Notes: generated by a model not told the origin, from the letters alone. 64,000 bases of DNA from Nitriliruptor sp040882055 (GCA_040882055.1 JBBECA010000048.1:49725-113724); one strand, 5' to 3'; shown: positions 1 to 9,273, counted from the first letter of the stretch. Numbers and translations are program-made.

Positions 1-606
1 CAGGCCGCCCTCCGAGGCGAACCCCTTCTGGAGGGAGAAGTAGTAGACGTCGGTCGCGGCGAGGTCGACCGGGAGGCCCCCGGCGCCCGAGGTCGCGTCC
101 ACGAGCACCAGCGCATCGTCGGTGCGGACCGGATCCTGCATCACGCCGGTCGAGGTCTCGTTGTGGGTGAACGCCTGCACGTCCACCCCCTCGGGCGCAG
201 CCGAGGCCTCCGGGCGGGTGCCCGGATCCGCAGCGACGACGTCCGGGTCATCGAGCCACGGCGCCGCAGCGGTCGCCTTGGCGAACTTCGAGGAGAACTC
301 ACCGAAGGTGTAGTGGCGGGAACGTCGGTCGACCAGACCGAACGCTGCGGCCTCCCAGAACGCCGTCGCCCCGCCCAGGGTCAGCAGCACCTCGTAGCCC
401 TCGGGGAGACCGAACAGGTCCGCCATGGACTCCTGGAGGCGGGCGACCTCACCCTTGACCCCAGGCTTGCGGTGCGAGGTGCCGAGCAGACCACCCGCGA
501 CCTCGGCGAGCCGCGCGACCGCCTCGGGACGGATCTTGGAGGGGCCGCAGCCGAAGCGTCCATCGGCCGGGAGGAGCTCGGAGGGGATGGTCAGGGTGGG
601 AGCCAC
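1..606 (-). CDS. serC: Phosphoserine aminotransferase, 3' end cut by the window
   Basis: Converts 3-phosphohydroxypyruvate plus glutamate to O-phosphoserine in serine biosynthesis, using PLP. The visible 202 codons cover the N-terminal half to the PLP site. The N-terminus GRFGCGPSKIRPE and the segment VDATSGAGGLPVDLA followed by YYFSLQKGFASEGG match the mycobacterial/actinobacterial SerC type. Lys194 in that segment is the expected Schiff-base lysine. The GTG start at 606 directly precedes the conserved APTLTIPSELLPADGRFG stretch. The C-terminal half lies beyond position 1. The gene diverges from the aminotransferase at 756 across about 150 bp. Confidence 0.9.
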   Translation of the reverse strand, partial: MAPTLTIPSELLPADGRFGCGPSKIRPEAVARLAEVAGGLLGTSHRKPGVKGEVARLQESMADLFGLPEGYEVLLTLGGATAFWEAAAFGLVDRRSRHYTFGEFSSKFAKATAAAPWLDDPDVVAADPGTRPEASAAPEGVDVQAFTHNETSTGVMQDPVRTDDALVLVDATSGAGGLPVDLAATDVYYFSLQKGFASEGGL

Positions 607-755
607 GTTCGGGCCTCTGGTCGGGTCGGCGGTGTGGAGGAGGTCGGGGACGAGTCAACCGTCACCACCGCCGGACCGCCAAGTGGGGCCCCGTGGCGGT
701 GTCGCTACGCTCGGGCGCGACCTCCCCACCTCGCTACCGATCCACGGAGCACCTC

Positions 756-1946
756 GTGTCCCTCGCTCGCCGCATCGCTGACATGGAAGCGTCCCCGACG
801 CTCGCCGTCGACGCCAAGGCCAAGGCCCTGAAGGCCGCTGGTGAGCCGGTCATCGGCTTCGGCGCGGGTGAACCGGATTTCCCGACCCCGGCCAACATCG
901 TCGAGGCGGCGCAGCGTGCAGCGGCGGATCCGGCCAACCACCGCTACTCCCCCGCCCCCGGGCTTCCCGCCCTCCGCGAGGCCATCGCCGCCAAGACGCT
1001 GCGTGACACCGGGTTCGAGATCACGCCCGACCAGGTCACGGTGACCAACGGCGGCAAGCACGCGCTCTACAACGTCTTCCAGGCGCTGGTCGACCCCGGC
1101 GACGAGGTGCTCATCCCCGCGCCCTACTGGGTCAGCTACCCCGCCCAGGTCGAGCTCGCCGACGGCTCCCCCGTCGCGGTCCCGACCACCAAGGACACCG
1201 GTTTCCGCACCTCGGTCGCCCAGCTCGAGGAGCTGCGGACCGAGCGGACCAAGGCGCTGGTCTTCGTCTCGCCCTCGAACCCGACCGGCGCGGTCTACCC
1301 CGCCGACGAGGTCGCCGCGATCGGCGCCTGGGCTGCCGAGCACGGCATCTGGGTCATCACCGACGAGATCTACGAGCACCTCATCTACGGCGGGGCCACG
1401 ATGACCTCGTTGCCGGTGGTCGCGCCGGAGGCGGCGCCCCGGACGATCGTCGTCAACGGGGTGGCCAAGAGCTACGCGATGACGGGGTGGCGGGTCGGCT
1501 GGTCGATCGCGCCGCTCGAGATCGCCAAGGGCATCGGCAAGCTGCAGTCCCAGGTGACCTCGAACGTGGCCAACGTCGCGCAGGTCGCCTCGATCGAGGC
1601 GCTGGCCGGTTCCCAGGACGCGGTGGCCGAGATGCGCGAGGCGTTCGACCGCCGGCGCCAGCTCGCCGTGAAGGAGCTGTCGGCGATCGACGGCGTCGAG
1701 GTCGTCGAGCCCGAGGGGGCCTTCTACGTCTTCCCCTCGTTCGAGGGCGTGCTCGGGCGTCAGGTCGCCGGACGGACGGTGTCGAACACGCTCGAGCTCG
1801 CCGAGGTCCTGCTCGAGGAGGCCAAGGTCGCCCTCGTCCCCGGCGAGGCCTTCGGCGCCCCCGGCTACGCACGCCTGTCCTACGCCCTCGGCGACGACGA
1901 CCTCGCCGAGGGCATCGCTCGGATCGCGGACCTGCTCGGCACCTGA
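756..1946 (+). CDS. aspC: Class I pyridoxal-phosphate aminotransferase (aspartate aminotransferase type)
   Basis: Fold-type I aminotransferase of 397 aa, most like bacterial 1b aspartate aminotransferases. It would interconvert aspartate and 2-oxoglutarate with oxaloacetate and glutamate. Visible motifs are GFGAGEPDFPTP near the N-terminus, the PSNPTGAVY loop, DEIYEHLIYGG and the PLP-lysine motif AKSYAMTGWRVGW. A longer frame opens at 693, but the GTG at 756 (MSLARRIADMEASPTLAV) fits the family N-terminus and has a GGAG about 6 nt upstream. The gene is transcribed away from serC, another glutamate-using transaminase. The exact substrate (aspartate, aromatic or prephenate) cannot be fixed from sequence. 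Confidence 0.88.
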   Translation: MSLARRIADMEASPTLAVDAKAKALKAAGEPVIGFGAGEPDFPTPANIVEAAQRAAADPANHRYSPAPGLPALREAIAAKTLRDTGFEITPDQVTVTNGGKHALYNVFQALVDPGDEVLIPAPYWVSYPAQVELADGSPVAVPTTKDTGFRTSVAQLEELRTERTKALVFVSPSNPTGAVYPADEVAAIGAWAAEHGIWVITDEIYEHLIYGGATMTSLPVVAPEAAPRTIVVNGVAKSYAMTGWRVGWSIAPLEIAKGIGKLQSQVTSNVANVAQVASIEALAGSQDAVAEMREAFDRRRQLAVKELSAIDGVEVVEPEGAFYVFPSFEGVLGRQVAGRTVSNTLELAEVLLEEAKVALVPGEAFGAPGYARLSYALGDDDLAEGIARIADLLGT

Positions 1947-1966
1947 GACCTCGCTCGGTCTCGTCC

Positions 1967-3244
1967 TCACTCGGTCTCGTACGGGGTCCCGTTCGCGGCG
2001 GGGGGCCGGAGGCGACCGACCAGGCCCGCCACGACGAAGATCGTCACCACGTAGGGGGCGGTCCGTAGCAGCGAGGACGGCACCCCGGTCGACAGGATCT
2101 GGAGGGCGTCCGCGAACGCGGTCGCGAACCCGAACAGCAGCGCGGCCGCGAAGGCACCGACCGGGCTGTAGCGGCCCACGAGCATCGCGGCGAGGGCGAT
2201 GAAGCCGCGACCGCCGGTCATCTCGTCGCTGAACGCGCCGACCGAGTCGAGGGTGAACCACGACCCTCCGAGTCCCGCCACCGCGCCGCCGAGGAGGACC
2301 GCGCGCCAACGCGTCCGGTTGACCGCGATGCCGACGGTGTCGGCCGCCCGCGGCTTCTCGCCGACCGACCGCAGCCGCAGGCCCCAGCGGGTGCTGAACA
2401 GGGCGACGTGCAGCACGATCGTGAGCAGGATCATCGCGTAGGTCAGCGGCGTCAGGTTGAACAGCAGCGGCCCGACGAACGGCAGCTCGGACAGCCCCGG
2501 GATCGCGATCGAGGAGAACCGCTGCGGGCTGTTGAGCTGGGCGTTGCCGGACAGCACCTGCGAGTCGAGGAACGAGGTGAAGCCGGTCGCGAAGACGATC
2601 AGCACGACCCCGACGACGATCTGGTCGGCCTTGAACCGGATCGACAGGCCCGCGAGCATCGCGGCGATCAGCACGCCAGCGAGCACCCCACCGAGCAGAC
2701 CGATCCACGGGCTGCCGCTGATGCTGCCGACCACCGCGCCGGTGAACGCTGCGGCGAGGAACTGGCCCTCGATGGCGATGTTGATGACCCCCGCCCGCTC
2801 ACACAGCACGCCGCACAGGGCGCCGAAGGCGATGGGCGTGGAGGCGCTGATGGTCCCGCGCAGCAACCCCACCATCGAGGCGGTCTGTCCGTCGACGGCG
2901 TAGGCGAGGTAGCCCAGCACGAACAGCCCGGAGACCACACCGACGATGGTGACGGCCCGACCACCGGTGCGGTGGGTCCACAGGAGCGCGGTCGCGGCGA
3001 CGCACGCCAGGGTGACCACGATCAGCAACGGGCCGACCGGCACGACGAGGTCCGGCAGCGTCGCGACGGTCTGGCCCGCGTTCAGGCGGAACGTCGCCGC
3101 CCCCTCGGCGGCTGGCAGCAGGAACGCGCCGGTCAGGACCGCGAGGAACGCCGTGTAGCCGGCGAACCGCCGCTCCCGACGCGCCTGGGCGGCAGGGATC
3201 GTGCCGGCGGAGGTCTGGACGGATGTCGCGGTTACGGTGCTCAC
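1967..3244 (-). CDS. BmpA/NupABC-type ABC transporter permease (second permease)
   Basis: Integral membrane permease of 425 aa in the BPD_transp_2 family, which serves simple-sugar and nucleoside importers. The hydrophobic segments are numerous and the family segment ERAGVINIAIEGQFLAAAF, which contacts the ATPase, is present. The GTG start at 3244 overlaps the stop of the upstream permease by 4 nt (GTGA), so the two are translationally coupled. It is the last gene of the cluster lipoprotein, ATPase, permease, permease. By family knowledge such systems import purine nucleosides or related compounds. The actual substrate is inferred only from that. The C-terminus is short and hydrophilic. Confidence 0.88.
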   Translation of the reverse strand: MSTVTATSVQTSAGTIPAAQARRERRFAGYTAFLAVLTGAFLLPAAEGAATFRLNAGQTVATLPDLVVPVGPLLIVVTLACVAATALLWTHRTGGRAVTIVGVVSGLFVLGYLAYAVDGQTASMVGLLRGTISASTPIAFGALCGVLCERAGVINIAIEGQFLAAAFTGAVVGSISGSPWIGLLGGVLAGVLIAAMLAGLSIRFKADQIVVGVVLIVFATGFTSFLDSQVLSGNAQLNSPQRFSSIAIPGLSELPFVGPLLFNLTPLTYAMILLTIVLHVALFSTRWGLRLRSVGEKPRAADTVGIAVNRTRWRAVLLGGAVAGLGGSWFTLDSVGAFSDEMTGGRGFIALAAMLVGRYSPVGAFAAALLFGFATAFADALQILSTGVPSSLLRTAPYVVTIFVVAGLVGRLRPPAANGTPYETE

Positions 3245-4581
3245 GAGCCCCACCCCTTGGCCACCTGGGTCGTGCCCAGCTCGTCGGCGGCCTTGATCCG
3301 GTAGATGGCGCGGACGAGGCCCGGCGCGGCGATGAACACGATGATGAGCGCCTGGATGACGACCACGAGATCGAGGGAGGTCCCGGTCTGGGCCTGCATC
3401 GCACGGCCACCCGACTTCAGCGCGCCGAAGAGCAGCCCGGCGGCCACGGTCCCACCCACGCTCCCCCGCCCGAGGAGGGCGACCGTGATGCCGTCGAACC
3501 CGATCCCCGCGGAGAAGCCATCGGTGACGCGACCCTGGATCCCGAGGATCTCGGCCGCACCACCCGCGCCGGCCATGGCACCGCCGATCGCCATGGCGAT
3601 GATCACGGCGTGGCCCGGGCTCATCCCCGCGGCGGTGGCCGCTGCGGGGTTCGAGCCGACGGCGTTCAGCTCGAAGCCGGTGGTCGAGCGTTCGAGCAGC
3701 CAGAAGGCGATGACGGCCAGGGCGACGACCAGGAAGATGCTGAGGTTGACCCGGTAACCGGCCATCCCCGGGAACCGGGGGAACTGGGCGGCTTCGGGGA
3801 TCGACCGGGAGATGGGGTCGCTGCGGGTCGGGTTCCGCACGAAGTTGGTCGACAGCAGGTAGGTCACCGTCAGCGCGGCGATGTTGTTGAGCATGATCGT
3901 GGTGATGACCTCGTGCGCGCCCGTGCGGGCCTTCAGCACACCGGGCAACCAACCCATGAGACCCGCACCCGCGAGCCCGGCGAGGACCGCGAGCGGCAGG
4001 TGGACGAGCATCGGGAGGCCGCTGAGGCTGAAGCCGACGACGCCAGCCGTCATGCCGCCGGCGATGACCTGGCCCTCGGCGCCGATGTTGAACAGACCGG
4101 CGCGCAGCGGGATGGCGACGGCCAGCCCCGTGGCGATCAGCGGCGTCGCCGCGACCAACGTCTCGGAGATCTGGCCGACCCCGCCGAGGGAACCGTCGAG
4201 GAGCGCCTTGTACGCGTCGAAGACGGCGGACCAGGCGGCACCGAGGAAGTCGCTCGGACGCGCCGTGACGTACCCGAGCGCCTCGCGGGCGGCCTCGTCG
4301 GAGAGGACGACGACGAGCGCACCGAGGATCAGGGCGCTGACGAGCGCCAGGACGGTCACGATGACCTTGGTGCCGGTGATCGCGGCCACGAAGCGTTCGG
4401 TCACCGACGCGTCAGGTGGGGGCGTGTGCCGCGACGTGGAACGCTGTTCGCGCTCGGCCGCTTCGGCGATCTCCGCCTCGCGGTCGCCCGAGGGTTCGCC
4501 ATCGACGCCGGCCGCCGGAGGAGCGGTCTCGCGGTCCTCCGGCGCCTCGCCCGGGCCCGGGGGGTTCGGGTCGTCGGTCAT
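3241..4581 (-). CDS. BmpA/NupABC-type ABC transporter permease (first permease)
   Basis: Membrane permease of 446 aa in the BPD_transp_2 family. An unusually long, acidic, proline-rich cytosolic N-terminus (about residues 1-65) precedes the first membrane helix. The ATPase-contact segment RAGLFNIGAEGQVIAGG and LLGRGSVGGTVAAGLLFGAL are typical of the YufP/NupB permease of the BMP-family importers. The ATG start overlaps the stop of the ATPase gene (ATGA at 4578-4581), and its own stop overlaps the next permease. It should form the heterodimeric channel with that permease. The hydrophilic N-terminal tail is longer than usual and has no recognised domain. Confidence 0.88.
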   Translation of the reverse strand: MTDDPNPPGPGEAPEDRETAPPAAGVDGEPSGDREAEIAEAAEREQRSTSRHTPPPDASVTERFVAAITGTKVIVTVLALVSALILGALVVVLSDEAAREALGYVTARPSDFLGAAWSAVFDAYKALLDGSLGGVGQISETLVAATPLIATGLAVAIPLRAGLFNIGAEGQVIAGGMTAGVVGFSLSGLPMLVHLPLAVLAGLAGAGLMGWLPGVLKARTGAHEVITTIMLNNIAALTVTYLLSTNFVRNPTRSDPISRSIPEAAQFPRFPGMAGYRVNLSIFLVVALAVIAFWLLERSTTGFELNAVGSNPAAATAAGMSPGHAVIIAMAIGGAMAGAGGAAEILGIQGRVTDGFSAGIGFDGITVALLGRGSVGGTVAAGLLFGALKSGGRAMQAQTGTSLDLVVVIQALIIVFIAAPGLVRAIYRIKAADELGTTQVAKGWGS

Positions 4582-6113
4582 CGGGCTCCCTCGGCCGTCA
4601 CGTCGGCGGGGTCCGCGCCGGCCATCATCAGACCGATCGCTTCCTTGGAGTAGGTGCCGGCCGGGAACGGTCCGACCAAGCGGCCCCGGAACATCACCGC
4701 GACGCGGTCGGCGAGCGCGAGGACCTCGTCGAGCTCGGAGGAGACGATCAGCACGCCCGACCCTTCGTCGCGCTTGGCGACGATGCTGGCGTGGATGTGC
4801 TCGATCGAGCCGACGTCCACACCGCGGGTCGGCTGGGCGGCGACCAACAGCGCCAGTGGTCGGTGGAACTCGCGCGCGATGACGACCTTCTGCTGGTTGC
4901 CGCCGGAGAGGTTGGCGACCGGGGTGTCGATCGAGGGCGTGCGGACGTCGAAATCCTCGACCTCGCGCCGGGCGTGCTCGGCGATGGCGTCGAAGTCCCG
5001 GCTACCGCGGCGGGCGAACGGCGCAGCGTCCCACTGGTCGAGCACGAGGTTCTCCGCGACCGTGAACCCACCGACCAACCCCTCGGTGCCGCGGTCCTCG
5101 GGCACGTGCCCGACACCGGACCGGAGGACCTCCTTGCGGGAGCGCCCGCGGATCGAACTGCCGTCGATCTCGATGTCACCGTCGAAGAGGTGGTCGAGAC
5201 CGGTGATCGCCCGGACGAACGACGTCTGCCCGTTGCCCTCGACGCCCGCGACGGCGACGATCTCGCCCCGGTGGACGTCGAGGTCGATGTCGTCGACGAG
5301 GGTCCGGCCCTCGGGGTCGCGCACGGTCAGACCGGCAACGTGGAGGGCGACGTCAGCGGGCGCGGCCGGCGACTTGTCCACGACCAGATCGACGGGACGC
5401 CCGACCATGAGGTTGGCCAGCTCCTGCTCGCTGGTCTCACGCGGGTCGGCCGAACCGACGATGCGTCCGCGCCGCAGGACGCTGATGCGGTCGGCGATGA
5501 CGCGGTGCTCGCGCAGCTTGTGCGAGATGAAGACCACCGAGCGCTGGCCCTCGGACACGAAGGCCCGGATGGCGTCGAAGAGGTCGTCGGCCTCCTGCGG
5601 TGTGAGCACCGCGGTCGGCTCGTCGAGGATGAGCAGCCTGGCGTCGCGGTAGAGCGCCTTGAGGATCTCCACCCGCTGCTGCAGACCGACCGGGAGGTCC
5701 TCGACCACGGCATCCGGGTCCACGGGGAGCCCGGAGGACTCGGCCAACTCGCGGACGGCGTCCGCCGCAGCGCGGCGATCGAGCCGACCGAAGCGGGAGG
5801 TGCGCTCGACGCCGAGGGTGACGTTCTCGGCCACGGTGAAGACGGGGACCAACATGAAGTGCTGGTGGACCATCCCGATCCCGGCGGCGATCGCATCACC
5901 GGGCCCGTCGGGCTCGAGCGGCGTGCCGTCGACGAGGATCTCGCCCTCGTCGGCACGGTAGAGGCCGTAGAGGATGTTCATCAGCGTGGACTTGCCGGCC
6001 CCGTTCTCGCCGAGCAAGCCGTGGATCTCACCGGGTTCGACCGTCAGGTCGACCTGATCGTTGGCGACCACGCCAGGGAACCGCTTGGTGATGCCGCGGA
6101 GTTCGAGGCGCAC
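4578..6113 (-). CDS. ABC transporter ATP-binding protein (duplicated ATPase, BMP/nucleoside or sugar type)
   Basis: Energises the importer made with the two downstream permeases. It is 511 aa with two fused ATPase domains. The first has a canonical Walker A (GENGAGKST), a degenerate signature (VGLQQRVEILKAL) and Walker B LLILDEP. The second has a degenerate Walker A (GVEGNGQTS) but a good signature LSGGNQQKVVIARE, and its Walker B region reads LLVAAQPTRGVDVG, lacking the catalytic glutamate. This asymmetry is normal for the RbsA/YufO class. The frame is open upstream to 6233. The GTG at 6113 (MRLELRGITKRFPGV) matches the family N-terminus and follows GGAGGAG. Confidence 0.9.
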   Translation of the reverse strand: MRLELRGITKRFPGVVANDQVDLTVEPGEIHGLLGENGAGKSTLMNILYGLYRADEGEILVDGTPLEPDGPGDAIAAGIGMVHQHFMLVPVFTVAENVTLGVERTSRFGRLDRRAAADAVRELAESSGLPVDPDAVVEDLPVGLQQRVEILKALYRDARLLILDEPTAVLTPQEADDLFDAIRAFVSEGQRSVVFISHKLREHRVIADRISVLRRGRIVGSADPRETSEQELANLMVGRPVDLVVDKSPAAPADVALHVAGLTVRDPEGRTLVDDIDLDVHRGEIVAVAGVEGNGQTSFVRAITGLDHLFDGDIEIDGSSIRGRSRKEVLRSGVGHVPEDRGTEGLVGGFTVAENLVLDQWDAAPFARRGSRDFDAIAEHARREVEDFDVRTPSIDTPVANLSGGNQQKVVIAREFHRPLALLVAAQPTRGVDVGSIEHIHASIVAKRDEGSGVLIVSSELDEVLALADRVAVMFRGRLVGPFPAGTYSKEAIGLMMAGADPADVTAEGAR

Positions 6114-6217
6114 GAGCCGACTCCTCCGGGCGGGCACCCGGTCCGGTCGCGGAACCCGCCGGGCGCGATCCGGCGGCTTCAAGGGGGTACGGGCTCGGGT
6201 GCGGAGCCCGAGGGCCG

Positions 6218-6250
6218 GCGGGGAGGGTGCCACGTCGGCACCCTCCCCGC
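6218..6250 (-). terminator. Perfect 14-bp intergenic hairpin between lipoprotein and ATPase genes
   Basis: The arms 6218-6231 and 6237-6250 are exact inverted repeats (14 bp) around a 5-nt loop. They lie 17 nt after the stop of the lipoprotein gene and about 105 nt before the ATPase start. There is no U-tract on the minus strand. In ABC operons such hairpins commonly stabilise or partly terminate the transcript, so that the binding protein is made in excess. That role is inferred here. Confidence 0.55.
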
Positions 6251-6266
6251 TCGGGTGGTACGGAGG

Positions 6267-7406
6267 TCAGGCGTTCGGGTCGGTCGCGATGTCGCCGTCG
6301 ATGATGCCCTGACGCAGCTCGTCGAGGGTCGACTTGACGTCGTCCGGGACCTCGTCCTCGAAGTCGTGGAACGGCGCGATGTCGACGCCCTCGTTCTCGA
6401 GCGTCCCGACGTAGTCGCCGCCCTCGAACTCGCCGTCGACGACGGCCTGGATGGCGTCGAAGACCGCGACGTCCATCTGCTTGAGGATCGAGGTGAAGAT
6501 CATGTCACCGAAGTCGGTCGACTCGTAGCCGTCGGTGTCGACCCAGATCAGGCGACCCTCGCCGCGGTCCTCGATCGCGGCTGCGGAACCGCCGCCGACC
6601 GGACCGGCGACCGGGAGGATGGTGTCGGCACCGTTGTCGAGGAGCGACTCGGTGATGCGACGCCCGTCGTCGAGGCTCTCGAAGTTGCCGGTGAACTGCC
6701 CGTCCGAGCCGTCCCAGCCGATGACCTCGACGTCGCCGCCGGTCTCCTCGTTGTAGTGGTTGGCGCCCGCGAGGAAACCGTCCATGAAGATGGTCACGGT
6801 CGGGATGTTGATACCGCCGTAGGTGCCGAGCGTGCCGGTCTCGCTGGTCGCTGCCGCCGCGTAGCCGGCCAGGAACGCCGCCTCGGAGGTGTTGAAGGTC
6901 AGGCCGAGCACGTTGTCGAAGCTGGTGCCCTCCTCACCGAAGGCGTTCGGGAAGTCGACGATGGCGAAGTTCTGCTCCGGGTTCGCCTCCGCTGCCGAGG
7001 CTGTGGCCTCGGCGAGCAGGAAGCCGACCGGGATGATCAGGTCGCAGTCGCCCTGCTGGACGAACTGCTGCATGTTCGGCTCGAAGTCGGTCTCCGAGGT
7101 CGACTCGAGGTACTGGATCTCGACCCCGAGCTCCTCCTCGGCACGCACGAGGCCGTCGTAGGCGGTCTCGTTGAACGAGCCGTCGTCGACGCCGCCCTGG
7201 TCGGTGATCAAGCAGGCCTTGACGTCGCTCTCCGCGGCCTGCTCGCCCTCGCCACCGTCGTCGGTGGCTTCGGCGTCACCGTCGTCGCCGGCGTCGGTGG
7301 CCTCGGTGTCGGTGTCGGTGGGCTCCTCCTCGGGAGCGTCGCCACAAGCGCTCAGCACGAGCGTGCCGGCGAGCGCCAGCGCGACCGCACGGGACATCTT
7401 CCTCAT
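6267..7406 (-). CDS. BMP/PnrA-family substrate-binding lipoprotein
   Basis: Extracytoplasmic solute-binding lipoprotein of 379 aa that would deliver ligand to the downstream ABC importer. A type II signal peptide ends in a lipobox LVLSAC with Cys21 as the lipidated residue. A strongly acidic Thr/Asp/Glu linker of about 40 residues follows, then the BMP domain (LITDQGGVDDGSFNETAYDG, a conserved family opening, and later LPVAGPVGGGSAAAIEDRG). Family members bind purine nucleosides, so that is the best guess at ligand. The ATG at 7406 is preceded by TAGGAT only 6-12 nt upstream. This could be a -10 box giving a near-leaderless mRNA, or AGGAT could act as a weak ribosome site. Confidence 0.88.
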   Translation of the reverse strand: MRKMSRAVALALAGTLVLSACGDAPEEEPTDTDTEATDAGDDGDAEATDDGGEGEQAAESDVKACLITDQGGVDDGSFNETAYDGLVRAEEELGVEIQYLESTSETDFEPNMQQFVQQGDCDLIIPVGFLLAEATASAAEANPEQNFAIVDFPNAFGEEGTSFDNVLGLTFNTSEAAFLAGYAAAATSETGTLGTYGGINIPTVTIFMDGFLAGANHYNEETGGDVEVIGWDGSDGQFTGNFESLDDGRRITESLLDNGADTILPVAGPVGGGSAAAIEDRGEGRLIWVDTDGYESTDFGDMIFTSILKQMDVAVFDAIQAVVDGEFEGGDYVGTLENEGVDIAPFHDFEDEVPDDVKSTLDELRQGIIDGDIATDPNA

Positions 7407-7591
7407 CGCGGATCCTAGAGTCTCGGTCCATCGGCGCGCGTGCGTCGGGACGCTGTGTCGAGGGCTTCACCACGCAGCGCGGTGCGGAGGTGGTGGCCCG
7501 ATGGCCGTGAGCCTACTACGTCTGTCGTACCGGGAACCAGGGCGCAGCGACCTGTGCGGTCAGCGGGCAGGGGCGTCAGCCAGGCCGCCTG

Positions 7592-8113
7592 TCAGACGAG
7601 GTAGCGGATCTCGCCGTCGGAGGCTTCGACCACCGCTCGCGCCGCTGCGTGGAGCCGCCCGTGGAGCTCACGGAAGCGGGTGACGACCGGGTCGTCGTCC
7701 TCGCTGCCGGGGACGGGCAACGGCACCGGCCCGGCGTCGCTCCCGCCAGCATCCGTCCCCCCGCCGAGCAGGTCGGCGAGCTCGGCGTCCCAGTCCGCCG
7801 ACGCGGCGGTGCGCTGGAGGTGCATCGTCGGGGCCTGCACGAGGGCGCGATCGAGGTCCTGCACGATCGTCACGACCACATCGGTGGAGGTACGCACCCC
7901 GGGCTGGGCGAGCAACCGCAGCGCCTGGAGCTTGCGCATGGCCAGCGCCGCGACGGCCACGGGGTCGGCGAGCTGAGCGACCGCCGAATCGATGTCCGAG
8001 AGGTCGAGCGCCACCTCGGCGGGGACGTCGAACCAGCTCTGCAGCGTGTCGAAGAGCTCCTCGGTGACGTCGTGGAGGGCGAGCAGCTCGGGGGGCTTGC
8101 TGACGGTGTCCAC
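7592..8113 (-). CDS. Hypothetical protein, 173 aa
   Basis: I do not recognise the family. The protein is soluble-looking, mainly helical and acidic. It has an alanine- and leucine-rich N-terminal two-thirds and a glycine/aspartate/proline-rich linker at about residues 115-135. It ends in a short helical segment, RFRELHGRLHAAARAVVEAS. There is no signal peptide or membrane helix. It starts with GTG at 8113, about 60 bp after the stop of the secreted protein upstream, and may be co-transcribed with it. Codon usage matches the neighbours, which supports it being real. Confidence 0.6.
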   Translation of the reverse strand: MDTVSKPPELLALHDVTEELFDTLQSWFDVPAEVALDLSDIDSAVAQLADPVAVAALAMRKLQALRLLAQPGVRTSTDVVVTIVQDLDRALVQAPTMHLQRTAASADWDAELADLLGGGTDAGGSDAGPVPLPVPGSEDDDPVVTRFRELHGRLHAAARAVVEASDGEIRYLV

Positions 8114-8172
8114 GCGTGCACCTCGCGGTTCGACGGTGCCACGAGGGTACGAGGCCGGCGTGCTCTACGACG

Positions 8173-9102
8173 TCACCGGGTGGTGACCGCCTGCTCGTCG
8201 GGCAGGTCCGGGCAGTCCGCCCGTTCGACCTGCGGGACGGTGACGGCACCCGGGTCGGTCGTGCCGGGAGCGGTGGCTCCCGGGTCGCTCCCCTCGCCGG
8301 CGCCGGGATCGGCGACCCCGGGGGCGGCGTCCGGACCGGACTCGAGGTAGGCGTCACGGTCGACGCAGGTCACGCGCATCGAGCGGGCGCGGGCATCCAC
8401 ACCAGGTGCGGAGGTCTCGAAGCGTTCCACGGGCACCAGCACCTGCGTGCTCCGCAGGGACAACAGCCGGCGCACCAGCGGGCGGAGGTCCTGATCGAAG
8501 GTCTCGGCGTCGGCGGCACGGGCGTCGAACCGGCTCTGGGCAGCGGGCTCCGCCGCACCGACTTCGCGCAGCGTCGTGTAACCGTCCAGGTGCCGCTGCC
8601 GAGCGTCGAGCACGAGCCGTAGCCCGGTCTCGGCCCGTCCGCGGAGTTCGTCGGCGTCGGTGGCGACCTCGTCATCATCGGAGGCGTCGATCGGGAAGAT
8701 CAGGTCGGCCCCCTCCCAGATCGCGAGCTGGTCCAAGCCCTGCTGGAGGTCGAGCCAGCCACGGGTCACCTCGGCGACCGCGTCAGCGACCGGCCCATCA
8801 GCGTCGTCGGCATCGACGTACAGCGAGAGGAGCTCGGGCTGGAGGGTGCCGAGGATCGCTGCCGCACCGGTGATGTCGCCGTCGATGCTCCCCCACGTCG
8901 CCTCGTCGTCGATCTCCACCGCGGTCGGCGCCGGCGCGGGCGGGAGGGTGGGCTCGAGATCGGCGAGCCGTTCGAGCAGCGCGTCGTCACCCGTCGCCTG
9001 CGGTGCGTCGTCCTCCTGCGCGGCCACGACGGTGACACCGATGCACAGCGACGCGGCCACGGCCACGGCGAGCGCGACGAACCGCCGGTGTGGTGCGACC
9101 AC
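8173..9102 (-). CDS. Hypothetical secreted protein with Pro/Gly-rich C-terminus
   Basis: Predicted exported protein of 309 aa with no recognised family. Reading is open further upstream to 9264, but the GTG at 9102 has a strong GGAGG site 7 nt before it. It gives a textbook signal peptide (VAPHRRFVALAVAVAASLC, then VVAAQ as likely cleavage region). The mature part is acidic and helical, with LDLQQGLDQLAIWEGADLIF and a heptad-like region VRRLLSLRSTQVLVPVERF. The last 50 residues are low-complexity Pro/Gly/Asp/Ala. Two cysteines near the C-terminus (MRVTCVDRD and ERADCPD) could form a disulfide outside the cell. It lies between ahcY and the 173-aa gene. Confidence 0.6.
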   Translation of the reverse strand: MVAPHRRFVALAVAVAASLCIGVTVVAAQEDDAPQATGDDALLERLADLEPTLPPAPAPTAVEIDDEATWGSIDGDITGAAAILGTLQPELLSLYVDADDADGPVADAVAEVTRGWLDLQQGLDQLAIWEGADLIFPIDASDDDEVATDADELRGRAETGLRLVLDARQRHLDGYTTLREVGAAEPAAQSRFDARAADAETFDQDLRPLVRRLLSLRSTQVLVPVERFETSAPGVDARARSMRVTCVDRDAYLESGPDAAPGVADPGAGEGSDPGATAPGTTDPGAVTVPQVERADCPDLPDEQAVTTR

Positions 9103-9226
9103 GGCTGACCTCCAGGCAGGGGACCCATCGCGGGGGGGACGGGGGTCCAACGTGTGCATCGGCACGTCACCCACGGAACGTGAGCCCCATCTGGGGACTG
9201 TAGGCCACCCCAGCCTCGCAGCGCAG

Positions 9227-9255
9227 CACGACCCGGCCGCGAGGGCCGGGTCGTG
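9227..9255 (-). terminator. Hairpin terminator downstream of ahcY
   Basis: The arms 9227-9238 and 9244-9255 form a perfect 12-bp stem (CACGACCCGGCC type) with a 5-nt loop, starting 19 nt after the ahcY stop. There is no U-run, which is common for hairpin terminators in GC-rich actinobacteria. The stem shares its ACGACCCG core with the hairpin after the cold-shock gene. Confidence 0.55.
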
Positions 9256-9273
9256 ACGTGGCACCGAGCGTGC

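Noticed and set aside
3222..7418. Long plus-strand open frames antisense to the ABC transporter genes
   Set aside because: They mirror the codon structure of clear minus-strand transporter genes, and their predicted proteins are low-complexity.
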